This document shows, piece by piece, positions 7,984-17,152 of a stretch of 64,000 bases of DNA. The notes under the pieces are model-generated. The model was not told the DNA's origin. It ran no database searches and was given only the letters and a program-made list of their open reading frames with translations. The first letter of the stretch is position 1. Each line of letters begins with the position of its first letter. The DNA lies in the NCBI GenBank assembly GCA_017482005.1, contig JAFUOI010000003.1, positions 247,633 to 311,632 on the forward strand, written 5' to 3'. This stretch comes from Lachnospiraceae bacterium. Lineage in GTDB: Bacteria > Bacillota_A > Clostridia > Lachnospirales > Lachnospiraceae. Position numbers and translations under genes: made by a program.

Positions 7984-9810
7984 ATGTGCGGAATAGTAGG
8001 CTACATCGGTACAAAGGAGGCGGCGCCCATCATTCTTGACGGGTTGTCAAAACTGGAATACAGAGGATATGATTCGGCGGGAATGGCCGTCTATGACGGA
8101 CAAAAGATTAATATTTCCAAATCTGTCGGACGGCTGAAAGTTCTGGAAGAGATGACCCGCGGCGGAGAAACCATGAAAGGATTTGTCGGTATCGGTCATA
8201 CGAGATGGGCAACTCACGGAGTACCGAGTACTACCAATGCACATCCGCATTTTAACAGACAGGAAACCATCTGTGTGGTTCACAATGGTATTATTGAAAA
8301 CTATATTGCTCTTCGTCAAAAACTGATGCGGCATGGTTATGAATTTGTTTCCGAGACGGACACGGAGGTTGTGGCGCATCTTTTGGATTACTATTACAAA
8401 GGCAATCCCCTTGAGGCGATTACGAAAGTTCTTCACCGGGTGGAAGGGTCTTATGCGCTTGGGGTTGTGTTTGCGGAGCATCCGGACCAGTTGTTTGCAG
8501 TGCGTAAGGACAGTCCTTTGATTGTCGGACAAAATGACGATGGCTGTTATATCGCATCCGATGTTCCGGCGGTGCTTAAATATACACGCAAAGTTTATTA
8601 TGTGGATAACCAGGAAATTGTCCGTTTGCGCAAAGATCATATGCATTTTTATACTGTGGATGAGGAAGAACTGACGAAAGAAGCAGTATATATTGATTGG
8701 GATGCCAATGCGGCGGAAAAAGCAGGTTATGAGCATTTTATGCTAAAGGAAATGTATGAGCAGCCGAAAACAGTGATTGACACGCTCAGTCCGCGTATCA
8801 AGGATGATGATATTCTGATTGAAGAGCTGAATATGTCGGAAGAAGAACTTGTAAGGGTAAAGAAGATTCATATTGTTGCCTGTGGTTCTGCTTATCATGC
8901 AGGTATGACAGGGAAATATGTAATCGAAGGTTTGGCAAGAATTCCGGTAGAAGTAGATTTGGCATCGGAATTCCGTTATCGGGATCCGATTTTAGAAGAA
9001 GGAGCCATGGTTGTAGTCATCAGCCAGTCGGGGGAGACGGCGGATACATTGGCGGCTCTTCGGGAGGCAAAAAAACGCGGATTCCGTGTACTTGGAATTG
9101 TAAATGTGGTGGGAAGTTCCATAGCCCGTGAGGCGGACAGTGTCATGTATACGTGGGCAGGGCCGGAAATTGCGGTTGCAACGACGAAGGCCTACAGTGC
9201 ACAGCTTATTGCCCTTTATCTGCTTGCTATGAAATTTGCAAAAGTGCGAAACACGATTGACAGTGAGCAGTTTGAAGCGATGCTTGAAGATTTAAAGAAA
9301 CTTCCGGATCAGATTGAACTATTGCTTGGCAATAAAAAACGAATCCAGCGCTTTGCAAACCGCTACATCGGCGCAAAGGACATTTTCTTTGTGGGAAGAG
9401 GAATTGACTATGCGATTTCGCTGGAAGGCTCTTTGAAACTGAAAGAAATATCTTATATCCATTCCGAGGCTTATGCAGCGGGAGAACTTAAGCACGGAAC
9501 AATCTCGCTCATTGAGGAGGGAACCCTTGTTGCGGCGGTGGCAACACAACAGCATTTATATGCCAAAACGGTCAGCAATATGGTTGAAGTGAAGGCGAGA
9601 GGTGCTTTCGTGTTGGCGGTTACTACGGAAGGAAACCATGATATTGAAAAGGTGGCGGATTATGTGATTTACATTCCGGAAACCCATCCTTTATTTGCCA
9701 ATTCTCTGGCGATTATTCCGCTTCAATTGTTCGGTTATTATGTAGCGGTCGGAAAAGGATGTGACGTAGATAAGCCGAGAAACCTTGCAAAATCAGTGAC
9801 AGTAGAATAA
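7984..9810 (+). CDS. glmS: Glutamine--fructose-6-phosphate aminotransferase (isomerizing)
   Basis: A 608-residue cytosolic enzyme, the usual length, making glucosamine-6-phosphate from fructose-6-phosphate and glutamine, the first step towards UDP-GlcNAc and peptidoglycan. The N-terminal class II amidotransferase domain starts MCGIVGYIG, with Cys2 as nucleophile after Met removal, and carries GHTRWATHG and HNGIIEN. Two SIS sugar-isomerase domains follow at about 285-425 and 460-600 (ACGSAYHAG, ISQSGETADT), and the C terminus DKPRNLAKSVTVE is the conserved tail. Start chosen by AGGAGG at 7971-7976, seven bases upstream. Many Gram-positives place a glmS ribozyme here; the leader instead holds an unrelated long palindrome. 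Confidence 0.97.
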   Translation: MCGIVGYIGTKEAAPIILDGLSKLEYRGYDSAGMAVYDGQKINISKSVGRLKVLEEMTRGGETMKGFVGIGHTRWATHGVPSTTNAHPHFNRQETICVVHNGIIENYIALRQKLMRHGYEFVSETDTEVVAHLLDYYYKGNPLEAITKVLHRVEGSYALGVVFAEHPDQLFAVRKDSPLIVGQNDDGCYIASDVPAVLKYTRKVYYVDNQEIVRLRKDHMHFYTVDEEELTKEAVYIDWDANAAEKAGYEHFMLKEMYEQPKTVIDTLSPRIKDDDILIEELNMSEEELVRVKKIHIVACGSAYHAGMTGKYVIEGLARIPVEVDLASEFRYRDPILEEGAMVVVISQSGETADTLAALREAKKRGFRVLGIVNVVGSSIAREADSVMYTWAGPEIAVATTKAYSAQLIALYLLAMKFAKVRNTIDSEQFEAMLEDLKKLPDQIELLLGNKKRIQRFANRYIGAKDIFFVGRGIDYAISLEGSLKLKEISYIHSEAYAAGELKHGTISLIEEGTLVAAVATQQHLYAKTVSNMVEVKARGAFVLAVTTEGNHDIEKVADYVIYIPETHPLFANSLAIIPLQLFGYYVAVGKGCDVDKPRNLAKSVTVE

Positions 9811-9853
9811 GATACAGATAAGAGACTTTTTACACAGAAAGAACACAATTTGC

Positions 9854-9862
9854 TGTTATGAT
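9854..9862 (+). promoter_or_regulatory. Possible extended -10 promoter for the htrA gene
   Basis: TG at 9854-9855, one base, then TATGAT at 9857-9862 forms an extended -10. The region 17 bases upstream has only a poor -35. An alternative is TTGCTG (9850-9855) with TAATAC (9872-9877) at 16-base spacing. Confidence 0.35.
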
Positions 9863-9927
9863 AGCAGGAGATAATACGGATTCTTTTTTTGGTCTGAATA
9901 TATGTCTGTGTAAGAGAGGTAAATAAT

Positions 9928-11220
9928 ATGGCAAAAAAGATAAATAAAGCTTTGGGAATGGTCTTTTCAGGGATACTCTTCGGAAGTTTTGCCGGGCTGA
10001 TGATTGTTGTGATTCTATATCTGTTTCCGGCCGGAGAGGCTGCTGTGGACAGGGGTGAAGAGGAACCGGTTGCTATTGAGCAGGTACAGGAAGTGCCGAA
10101 AGATAATGAGGCGGAAAATCAGACGAAGGACTCTTCGAAAAGGAACGATACGGAGGTCTACGCGCAGAGCGGAGAGATCGATGCCACAGAGACGGCCGAC
10201 AATAGTCAGGAAAGTTCGCAGATGGCTGTTGTTACGGATGTGACCAAGGTAGTTGACAGTGTGATGCCGTCGGTTGTTTCTATTTTCGGAACCTATATGA
10301 TTACGGAAGATTTTTGGGGATATAGGTTTCAACAGGAAGATGAAGGAAGTGGCTCAGGTATTATTGTCGGTGAGAATGAAGAAGAACTTCTGATTGTGAC
10401 CAATCATCATGTAGTGGCGGATTCTACATCCCTTTCGGTGCAGTTTGTCGATGAGCAGACATGTACAGCCCAGGTGAAAGGAACCGATCCGGATTCCGAT
10501 CTTGCGGTGATAGCAGTCGGTTTGTCGGATCTTAAGAAGGAAACAAAACAGGCTATCAGGATTGCAACCCTGGGAAATTCTGCCAATCTGAAAGTTGGAG
10601 AACCTGCCATTGCCATTGGTAATGCGCTCGGTTACGGACAGAGTGTGACGACAGGTGTGATCAGCGCCGTGAACCGTCAGGATTCTATGAATGAAAGCGG
10701 GGAAGCGTTGTTTCTCATACAGACAGATGCGGCGATCAATCCGGGAAATTCGGGCGGTGCGCTTTTGAATGTGTACGGTGAGGTTGTCGGAATTAATTCC
10801 AGTAAGATTGCCGGAAGTATGGTAGAGGGCATGGGCTATGCTATTCCGATTTCAACGGCAAAGCCAATCATAGAAGAATTGATGAGCAAGAAGACAAGAG
10901 TTCCGGTTGGCGAAAATGAAAAAGGTTACCTTGGTATTTCGGGAATTAATGTAACGGATGAAGTCCATGAGATGTACGGGCTTCCGTACGGCGTATATAT
11001 TGCCCAGGTATACGAGGGAACTCCTGCGGAGCGGGCAGGGCTCAAAAAAGGTGATATCATTACTTATTTTGACGGAGAGAGTGTGGAGACGATGGAGGAA
11101 TTGTCTGTGCTTCTCGATTGTTCACAGGCAGGAAGTAAGATACAGATCGGTGTCATGGTTACGACACAAAACGGTTATGAGGAACGAATGATAGAAGTGA
11201 TATTAGGAGGTAGGAACTAA
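9928..11220 (+). CDS. htrA: HtrA/DegP-like membrane-anchored serine protease with PDZ domain
   Basis: A 430-residue protein for extracytoplasmic protein quality control. Residues 13-34 form a membrane anchor, 35-95 a polar acidic linker, about 100-310 the trypsin-like domain and about 325-425 one PDZ domain (GYLGISG to the C terminus). The catalytic triad is intact: His161 in TNHHVV, Asp191 in SDLAVI and Ser275 in GNSGGAL. A single PDZ and an N-terminal anchor are typical of Gram-positive HtrA. The gene starts a two-gene unit with a ClpX-family ATPase 4 bases downstream, whose ribosome site AGGAGG lies inside the last htrA codons, suggesting coupled expression. Confidence 0.93.
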   Translation: MAKKINKALGMVFSGILFGSFAGLMIVVILYLFPAGEAAVDRGEEEPVAIEQVQEVPKDNEAENQTKDSSKRNDTEVYAQSGEIDATETADNSQESSQMAVVTDVTKVVDSVMPSVVSIFGTYMITEDFWGYRFQQEDEGSGSGIIVGENEEELLIVTNHHVVADSTSLSVQFVDEQTCTAQVKGTDPDSDLAVIAVGLSDLKKETKQAIRIATLGNSANLKVGEPAIAIGNALGYGQSVTTGVISAVNRQDSMNESGEALFLIQTDAAINPGNSGGALLNVYGEVVGINSSKIAGSMVEGMGYAIPISTAKPIIEELMSKKTRVPVGENEKGYLGISGINVTDEVHEMYGLPYGVYIAQVYEGTPAERAGLKKGDIITYFDGESVETMEELSVLLDCSQAGSKIQIGVMVTTQNGYEERMIEVILGGRN

Positions 11221-11224
11221 GATT

Positions 11225-12970
11225 ATGTCCGGTTTTGATGAAGATATTTTCTTCGATGAGGAAGAGAAGGAAGAGGGAAGAAAACTGATCTCGGAGGATG
11301 ATTTTGATGAGACAGCTCCGGAGACGGAGAAGCAGAAAAGCCACAATTATAAGAGTATTCAGGATACGGAAGATGATGAATTCCGTGATGATTTTGATAT
11401 TGTGGATACGGAAGATGACGATTATGAAGAAATCGCGGTTGTAGTCGGTGAAGAGGAAGTTGCCCTAGAGGATGCAGATGGCGGGTCCGACGAGGATGCA
11501 GCGGATGCAGACGAGGCGGATGATGAAGATACAGACGATGATGAAAAAGAATATGAGGATGTCTGTTTTGTCTGCCGCCGTCCGGAAAGTGTGACCGGAA
11601 AGCAGTTTAAACTTCCAAACAACATTTGTGTCTGCAATGACTGTATGCACAAGACAATGGATGCAGTCAGCCAGTTTGATTATCAGGGAATGCTGGATCC
11701 GAATATGATGGATCAGGCAATCTACGGAATGGATTTAAATGAACTGTCGTCCAAATTCCCGAATATCAGTTTTGTGAATCTTGCAGATCTGCAGGGAGAC
11801 GGCGGTATTCCGAACAAACAGAAACTGAAAAAGAAAAAGAAAAAAGATAAAAAGAAAAAAGATAAGCCGGTACTGGATATCAAAAATATTCCGCCGCCTC
11901 ATAAGATCAAAGCACAGCTTGACGAGTATGTGGTAGGGCAGGATCAGGCCAAGAAAGTGATTTCTGTTGCGGTTTACAATCATTATAAGCGTGTGGCAAC
12001 GCAGACCATGGACGAGATTGAGATTGAAAAATCCAATATGCTCATGATCGGACCGACCGGTTGCGGAAAGACATATCTTGTCAAGACACTGGCAAAGCTT
12101 CTTGATGTTCCTCTTGCCATTACGGATGCAACATCTCTGACAGAGGCCGGTTATATCGGAGATGACATTGAGAGCGTGGTATCCAAGCTTCTTGCTGCTG
12201 CAGACAATGATGTCGAGCGTGCGGAGATGGGTATTATCTTTATTGATGAGATTGATAAGATTGCCAAAAAGAAAGAAACAACATCCCGCGATGTATCAGG
12301 AGAATCCGTACAGCAGGGAATGCTCAAGCTTTTGGAAGGTGCTGAGGTGGAAGTTCCGGTCGGAGCCAACAGTAAAAATGCTATGGTACCGCTGACAACA
12401 ATCAATACAAGAAATATTTTATTTATCTGCGGCGGTGCGTTTCCGGATTTGGATGATATCATTAAGCAGAGATTGCGTAAAAAGACATCCATCGGATATG
12501 AGGCGGAGCTCAAGGACCAGTTTGATAAAGATAAAGATATTGTGAAGCAGGTAACGATTGAAGATCTGAAGAAATTCGGCATGATTCCGGAATTCCTCGG
12601 AAGACTTCCGATTATCTATACACTGGATCCGCTTGACCGTGACATGTATATCAAGATTTTAAAAGAACCGAAAAATGCGATTCTCAAGCAGTATCAGAAG
12701 CTGCTGGCACTGGATGAGGTGGATCTGCAGTTTGACGACGGTGCCCTTGAAGCAATCGCAGACAAAGCGATGAAAAAAGATACGGGAGCACGTGCACTTC
12801 GTGCCATTATTGAGGAATTTATGCTGGATATCATGTATGAGATTCCGAAAGATGACAATATCGGAAAGGTGACAATTACCAAAGAGTATCTGGAAGGATG
12901 CGGAGGACCGCGTATTGAAATTCGCGGCGGTTCGATCCCGCTTTTAAGTGATTCCGGCAGACAGGAATAG
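11225..12970 (+). CDS. clpX: ClpX-family AAA+ unfoldase with long acidic N-terminal extension
   Basis: At 581 residues it is about 160 longer than usual ClpX. Residues 1-110 are strongly acidic (long Asp/Glu runs). A four-cysteine zinc domain follows (Cys114, Cys117, Cys137, Cys140), then a Lys-rich linker around 200-217 and the AAA+ core: Walker A GPTGCGKT at 276-283, pore loop GYIGDD, Walker B IIFIDEID, sensor-2 TGARALR. The ClpP-docking tripeptide, IGF in typical ClpX, reads IGY at 423-425. ClpX unfolds substrates for ClpP; here the extension and altered loop suggest a paralogue with its own substrates or a weaker ClpP contact. It is coupled to htrA and followed by a terminator. No clpP is adjacent. 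Confidence 0.88.
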   Translation: MSGFDEDIFFDEEEKEEGRKLISEDDFDETAPETEKQKSHNYKSIQDTEDDEFRDDFDIVDTEDDDYEEIAVVVGEEEVALEDADGGSDEDAADADEADDEDTDDDEKEYEDVCFVCRRPESVTGKQFKLPNNICVCNDCMHKTMDAVSQFDYQGMLDPNMMDQAIYGMDLNELSSKFPNISFVNLADLQGDGGIPNKQKLKKKKKKDKKKKDKPVLDIKNIPPPHKIKAQLDEYVVGQDQAKKVISVAVYNHYKRVATQTMDEIEIEKSNMLMIGPTGCGKTYLVKTLAKLLDVPLAITDATSLTEAGYIGDDIESVVSKLLAAADNDVERAEMGIIFIDEIDKIAKKKETTSRDVSGESVQQGMLKLLEGAEVEVPVGANSKNAMVPLTTINTRNILFICGGAFPDLDDIIKQRLRKKTSIGYEAELKDQFDKDKDIVKQVTIEDLKKFGMIPEFLGRLPIIYTLDPLDRDMYIKILKEPKNAILKQYQKLLALDEVDLQFDDGALEAIADKAMKKDTGARALRAIIEEFMLDIMYEIPKDDNIGKVTITKEYLEGCGGPRIEIRGGSIPLLSDSGRQE

Positions 12971-13014
12971 GAACGGAAGCGCAGGCATATAGTTTATAAA
13001 GGCGATAAGAAAGG

Positions 13015-13068
13015 GAGTGTTGCAAAGTAAGTGGCTTAAAAGTCATTTATGGAGCAACGCTCTTTTTT
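13015..13068 (+). terminator. Intrinsic terminator after the clpX-like gene
   Basis: GAGTGTTGC (13015-13023) pairs with GCAACGCTC (13054-13062), followed by six T; an inner stem AAGTGGCTT/AAGTCATTT fills the loop. An in-frame ATG at 13049 sits in this hairpin, which argues against it as the start of the next gene. Confidence 0.75.
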
Positions 13069-13096
13069 GTTTGAGTATATTGCAGATGGAGGTTGT

Positions 13097-14827
13097 ATGG
13101 ACTGCAGAGAAATGATTTTATCCGATGATTTTTATGACATACTGGCTGATTATCCGGTGAGTCTGGCAGAGGAAGGGCTTTCGGAGATTCCCCATTGTTT
13201 TTTGGAACTTTCCGGTGGGTTCCGCATTTTGTACATAGACAGAAGAGAGGCCCGGCCTCTTTCTGTGGCACGATACAGATATGCATACATTCCGAAATGC
13301 TATGGATTGTTGCAACCGGGAGATTTGGCGAAAGAGCTCGGTGCAGCGCAGATTGCAGGTGTGCAGCTTGGCGGAGCCTATGAAGAGAGTGGGATCGCGG
13401 CAGTACAACGCCCGCCGCTTTCGCTGAGCGGCGGGAATATTTTGATCGGATTTATTGATACGGGTGTCCGATATTGGCTCGATGAGTTTGTCCGTGAAGA
13501 TGGCAGCAGTAAAATTTATTCAATATGGGATCAGACGCAGCAGAACGGATCATCACCGGAAGGGCTGCTGTATGGAACAGAATATACACAAAATCAAATC
13601 AATGCATCACTGGAAAGACGCCGAAGCGGTCAGGAGGATGGTCTGACCCACAGGGATGAGGAAGGACACGGAACGGGAATGGTGTCGGTGGCCCTTCGGG
13701 CCGCGCCCGGGGCGGAAGCTGTTATGGTAAAATGCAGGCAGGCAAAGCCTCATTTGAAAGAGTTTTACGGAATTGCCCCTGGGGCAGAGTGTTTTGCCGA
13801 GAGCGACATCATGGCAGCCATCCGTTATCTGCAACAGGTGGCGGAGAAAGCGGCCAGACCGATGGTACTCTGCTTTACCATGGGAACGAATATGGGAGAT
13901 CATAAAGGGAATTCTCTTTTGAACCGCTATCTGGAACAATTTGGAAACGAAAAAAGCCGTTGTGTGGTAATCGGCGGAGGAAATGAGGGCAATCAGGCAC
14001 ATCATTATAGAGGAGAACTGATGGCGGAAGGGCAGGAACAGCCTGACCTGTTGTATGAGGATGTGGAAGTCCGTGTCAGCGACAATGTCCGAAGTTTTTC
14101 CTTTGAATTGTGGGGAGAGGTTCCGGGAACATTTACAATTTCATTGCGTGCACCGGATGGGGAACTTGCGGAGCGTATTCCGATCCGTTACGGGACTGAA
14201 AGAAGAATTCCGTTTGTTTACAGCGGGACAGAGGTTTATGTCAGTTATGTTTTGGTGGAAAGAGGAGGCGGGTCAGAGCTTGTTTTTGTGAGGTTTCAGA
14301 GCCCTTCTCCGGGAATCTGGACACTCCGGGTATTTGCGGAGGGGATTTTTGGAAGCGCGCGCTACAATATCTGGCTTCCGATGGAGCGGTTTCTTGCACA
14401 ACCGGTTTATTTTTTGCGTCCGAATCCATATCTGACCATGACAGAGCCGTCCTATAGCCAAACGGCGGTGGGGCAGACGTATTTTGATTGGGAGAACGGA
14501 AGCTTTGCTGTGGACAGCGGTAGGGGAGAAGAAGGAACCGGACGGGATACGCCTGCACTTTCCACAGCCGGGGTAGACATCTCATCGGTATCGGGGCTGC
14601 TTACCGGTTCCGGTGTTTCGGCGGCTCTTATGGCAGGAGCCGCGGCGTTATTTATGGAGTGGGCAATAGTGCGTCAGGGCGATATACTTTTGTCGAGCGT
14701 CGAGATACGTAATTACTTTATCCGGGGAGCGGAGCGCGACGAGGATGAGGAGTATCCGAATCCTGTCTGGGGATATGGAAAAATGAATGTGGAAGGGGTA
14801 TTCCGTCAGTTAATCGAACAAATTTGA
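13097..14827 (+). CDS. Subtilase (S8) family protein with catalytic serine replaced: probable pseudoprotease
   Basis: A 576-residue protein from the ATG at 13097, chosen because GGAGG lies at 13088-13092 while the earlier ATG at 13049 falls inside a terminator. It matches the Csp-like S8 peptidases of Clostridia: N-terminal prodomain-like region (1-100), Asp121 in FIDTGV, His191 in GHGTGM, oxyanion Asn296 in GGGNEGN, a jelly-roll insertion, and the C-terminal WGYGKMNV. The serine motif, normally TGTSxxAA, reads TGSGVSAA, so the nucleophile position is Gly506. Asp, His and Asn remain. I infer no or greatly reduced proteolysis, comparable in principle to the CspC/CspA pseudoproteases of C. difficile. 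No signal peptide is visible. It is not in an obvious operon. Confidence 0.85.
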   Translation: MDCREMILSDDFYDILADYPVSLAEEGLSEIPHCFLELSGGFRILYIDRREARPLSVARYRYAYIPKCYGLLQPGDLAKELGAAQIAGVQLGGAYEESGIAAVQRPPLSLSGGNILIGFIDTGVRYWLDEFVREDGSSKIYSIWDQTQQNGSSPEGLLYGTEYTQNQINASLERRRSGQEDGLTHRDEEGHGTGMVSVALRAAPGAEAVMVKCRQAKPHLKEFYGIAPGAECFAESDIMAAIRYLQQVAEKAARPMVLCFTMGTNMGDHKGNSLLNRYLEQFGNEKSRCVVIGGGNEGNQAHHYRGELMAEGQEQPDLLYEDVEVRVSDNVRSFSFELWGEVPGTFTISLRAPDGELAERIPIRYGTERRIPFVYSGTEVYVSYVLVERGGGSELVFVRFQSPSPGIWTLRVFAEGIFGSARYNIWLPMERFLAQPVYFLRPNPYLTMTEPSYSQTAVGQTYFDWENGSFAVDSGRGEEGTGRDTPALSTAGVDISSVSGLLTGSGVSAALMAGAAALFMEWAIVRQGDILLSSVEIRNYFIRGAERDEDEEYPNPVWGYGKMNVEGVFRQLIEQI

Positions 14828-14889
14828 TTTATGGTTGCCCGATGTTAGGAAAGATGATAAACTGAAAAAAACTTTCCAAGGAGGCGGCT

Positions 14890-15378
14890 ATGATTTTTAT
14901 TGCCATTGCTGCACTTATATTTATTGTAGAGTTTGTGATCAAATTTTTGGTGGAAAAACTTGCGAAGGAGCAAGAGAGAATTCCTGTCATGAACGGGAAA
15001 ATGTATCTGACCAGGTATCACAATGAAGGCGCGTTTCTTAATTTGGGAGAAAAGAAAAAAGTGGCAGTTAAATATGTTTCACTTGTACTGACTATTGGCT
15101 GTCTGCTTGTTTTTGTGTTTACTATGGGACGGCGTGGAAAGCATCTTCTCAAACTGGGTCTTTCCCTGATGCTCGGCGGAGCGTTCAGCAATACATATGA
15201 CCGCATGGTACGTGGTTACGTGGTGGATTATGTCGGCTTTTGCGTACCGAATAAGAAGTTTTCTAATACCATTTTTAATATTTCAGATTTCTTTATTATG
15301 ATCGGAGCAGCGCTTGCTGTGATTCAGATACCTCCGGAAAAGCCTAAGAAAAAGAAGGGTAAAAGGAAAAGTAAATAG
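14890..15378 (+). CDS. Signal peptidase II (LspA)-like membrane protein
   Basis: A 162-residue protein with about four membrane helices (1-20, 55-75, 82-98, 130-150). The two aspartyl motifs of prolipoprotein signal peptidase are present: GGAFSNTYDRMVRGYVVDYV near 97-116, with Asp in the NxxDR element, and FNISDFF near 130, with Asp as the second catalytic residue. LspA cleaves lipoprotein signal peptides after lipid modification. The N terminus is atypical and the usual Asn is shifted, so it may be a divergent paralogue rather than the main LspA. AAGGAGG precedes the start. It ends at a terminator facing a minus-strand gene. Confidence 0.75.
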   Translation: MIFIAIAALIFIVEFVIKFLVEKLAKEQERIPVMNGKMYLTRYHNEGAFLNLGEKKKVAVKYVSLVLTIGCLLVFVFTMGRRGKHLLKLGLSLMLGGAFSNTYDRMVRGYVVDYVGFCVPNKKFSNTIFNISDFFIMIGAALAVIQIPPEKPKKKKGKRKSK

Positions 15379-15391
15379 AAAAGCAAATAAG

Positions 15392-15421
15392 AAAAGCGGC
15401 AGCGGATAGCTGTCGCTTTTT
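15392..15421. terminator. Bidirectional terminator between convergent genes
   Basis: AAAAGCGGCAGC pairs with the AGCTGTCGCTTTT arm around a short loop; T-run on the plus side and A-run (T on minus) at the left arm. It can serve both the lspA-like gene and the converging flavoprotein gene. Confidence 0.8.
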
Positions 15422-15429
15422 CGTTCTTC

Positions 15430-17010
15430 TTATGATGTCTCGTGATATTCCTGTTCTGTATTTACATTCCAGATTACGGATTTATCGGTAGTTCCGGCTT
15501 TGATAGCATTTACAGCTTCGATTGCCGTGAGCATGGAATGATCCATGTTGTTATACCGGTGCTGACCGTTACGTCCGATGCAGAAAAGATTCTCAAATGA
15601 GGAGAGATAATCCTGGACTTTATCAAAGTCTTTGTATGTTCCGAAATATGCAGGATACGCTTTTTTGACACGGATGTGTGTCGCATCCAGCACGTCATCT
15701 TCGGAAATAACATCGATTTTTACCAATTCACTGATGGCAAATTTGATGAATTCTTCCTGCGTCATATTCCACATTTCGTCGCCTTCATTACAGAAGTATT
15801 CCAAACCAACCCAGACCGTATCTTCGTTTTTGGCAGGAAGATAAGGTGACCAGTTGTTGAATACCTGAAGCCGTCCGATTTTAACATCACGTTCCTGGAT
15901 GTAAATCCAGCAGTCAGGGACAATGTTATTTACGGTTTTCATATTTGTTTTATTTTTGAGCAGTAATTTTTTGACTAAGAGCCCTACCGTAATGAAATCA
16001 CGGTACGGAAGATCTTTCGCCACAGAGTGAACCTCTTTCGGCGCATCTTCTCCCATGGCAATCACAAGATCTTTGACCGGCATAGATGAAAAATAGTAAT
16101 CTCCGCGGTAGATGGTCTTCTCGTCAGTGAGTTTTTCCATGGCTGTTTCTTCTGCAGAAACTGTTTTGGTAAATTCCACGCCGGTAATGCATCCGTTTTC
16201 CTGCAGGATGCGGGTTGCCTTTGCGTTGAGAATAATCTCGCCGCCCATGTTGCGGATTTCATCCGCCATCTTCTCCCAAAGCTGTCCCGGACCTTTTTTC
16301 GGATATATAAATTGTTCGATCAGGGAAGTGGAGTTTGTTTTGTATTTCGGATTAAAAAGTTTCTTGAAGAACTCGGCAATTATTTTGCCGATGGATAATT
16401 CCTTGACCCGCTGAGCGCCCCAATCCGGTGCAATGTTTCGCGGATGAACGCCCCAGAGTTTTTCGGTGTAATCTTCAAAGAACATGCTGTACAGAGGTTT
16501 TCCGAAACGATTGATATAAAAATCTTCCAAAGACTTTTCTTCACGTTTGCAAACGCAGGAGAACAGATAACCGAATCCTGCTTTGATTGTTCGCCACAGA
16601 CCCATGTTTATGAAGGTCTCCGGTTTCATGGAGATTGGATAATCAAAAAACTTACGCAGGAAAAAAATACGGCTGACACGTGTACGGGTCAGAGAAACAA
16701 TGTCTGTTTTTTCAGGGTCAGGTCCGCCTTCGGAGAGAGAAACATTACGTCCGAGCAAAAAATCGTCGCTGGAAGGTGCTCCCTGCAGAGGCAGAATGGT
16801 TGTCCATATATCATTTACCTGAGGCACTTTGGAAAAGAAACGGTGGCCGCCGAGATCCATGCGGTTTCCCTTGTATTCTGCTGTACGTGAAATGCCGCCG
16901 ATATAGCAGGTTTCTTCAAGGATAATCGGCTTTATATCGGTTTCTTTCAGAAGCTGGTAGGCGGCAGTGAGACCTGCGGGACCGGCTCCTATGATAATAG
17001 CTTTTTTCAT
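15430..17010 (-). CDS. NAD(P)/FAD-dependent oxidoreductase (amine oxidase/UDP-galactopyranose mutase-like)
   Basis: A 526-residue flavoprotein. The N-terminal dinucleotide-binding fold [16 protein letters not shown] (residues 5-20) is followed by the acidic ribose-binding strand ILEE and the GGISRT and GGHRFFSK motifs of the protoporphyrinogen oxidase/UDP-galactopyranose mutase-like group. [18 protein letters not shown] near the C terminus closes the FAD site. Members are often found beside polysaccharide or exopolysaccharide genes, but this copy stands alone, divergent from a secreted peptidase gene. The substrate is unknown. Translation starts at the only suitable ATG; its ribosome site is a modest GGAAT. 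It has its own promoter at 17053-17081. Confidence 0.85.
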   Translation of the reverse strand: MKKAIIIGAGPAGLTAAYQLLKETDIKPIILEETCYIGGISRTAEYKGNRMDLGGHRFFSKVPQVNDIWTTILPLQGAPSSDDFLLGRNVSLSEGGPDPEKTDIVSLTRTRVSRIFFLRKFFDYPISMKPETFINMGLWRTIKAGFGYLFSCVCKREEKSLEDFYINRFGKPLYSMFFEDYTEKLWGVHPRNIAPDWGAQRVKELSIGKIIAEFFKKLFNPKYKTNSTSLIEQFIYPKKGPGQLWEKMADEIRNMGGEIILNAKATRILQENGCITGVEFTKTVSAEETAMEKLTDEKTIYRGDYYFSSMPVKDLVIAMGEDAPKEVHSVAKDLPYRDFITVGLLVKKLLLKNKTNMKTVNNIVPDCWIYIQERDVKIGRLQVFNNWSPYLPAKNEDTVWVGLEYFCNEGDEMWNMTQEEFIKFAISELVKIDVISEDDVLDATHIRVKKAYPAYFGTYKDFDKVQDYLSSFENLFCIGRNGQHRYNNMDHSMLTAIEAVNAIKAGTTDKSVIWNVNTEQEYHETS

Positions 17011-17052
17011 AATTAATTCCTTTTAATAGGGTTTAAATTTCCATACTTATTT

Positions 17053-17081
17053 ATAGTAACCGATTTGCAGGAATACGTCAA
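17053..17081 (-). promoter_or_regulatory. Sigma-A promoter for the flavoprotein gene
   Basis: On the minus strand TTGACG (17081-17076), 17 bases, TACTAT (17058-17053). Its -35 mirrors that of the divergent promoter at 17099-17127: TACGTCAA at 17074-17081 is the exact reverse complement of 17099-17106. Confidence 0.7.
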
Positions 17082-17098
17082 TGAGACAAATATGATGT

Positions 17099-17127
17099 TT
17101 GACGTATAGGCGGATGCAATGTAAAAT
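17099..17127 (+). promoter_or_regulatory. Sigma-A promoter for the VanY-type peptidase gene
   Basis: TTGACG (17099-17104), 17 bases, TAAAAT (17122-17127), placed 25 bases before the ATG at 17153. The reading frame is open through this promoter from a TTG, giving a false N-terminal extension. Confidence 0.75.
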
Positions 17128-17152
17128 AGAAACAATTACGGAGGAAGAAAAA

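Noticed and set aside
13049..13096. Start of the subtilase-like gene at 13049
   Set aside because: The ATG lies inside a terminator hairpin and T-run and has no ribosome site; 13097 follows GGAGG.
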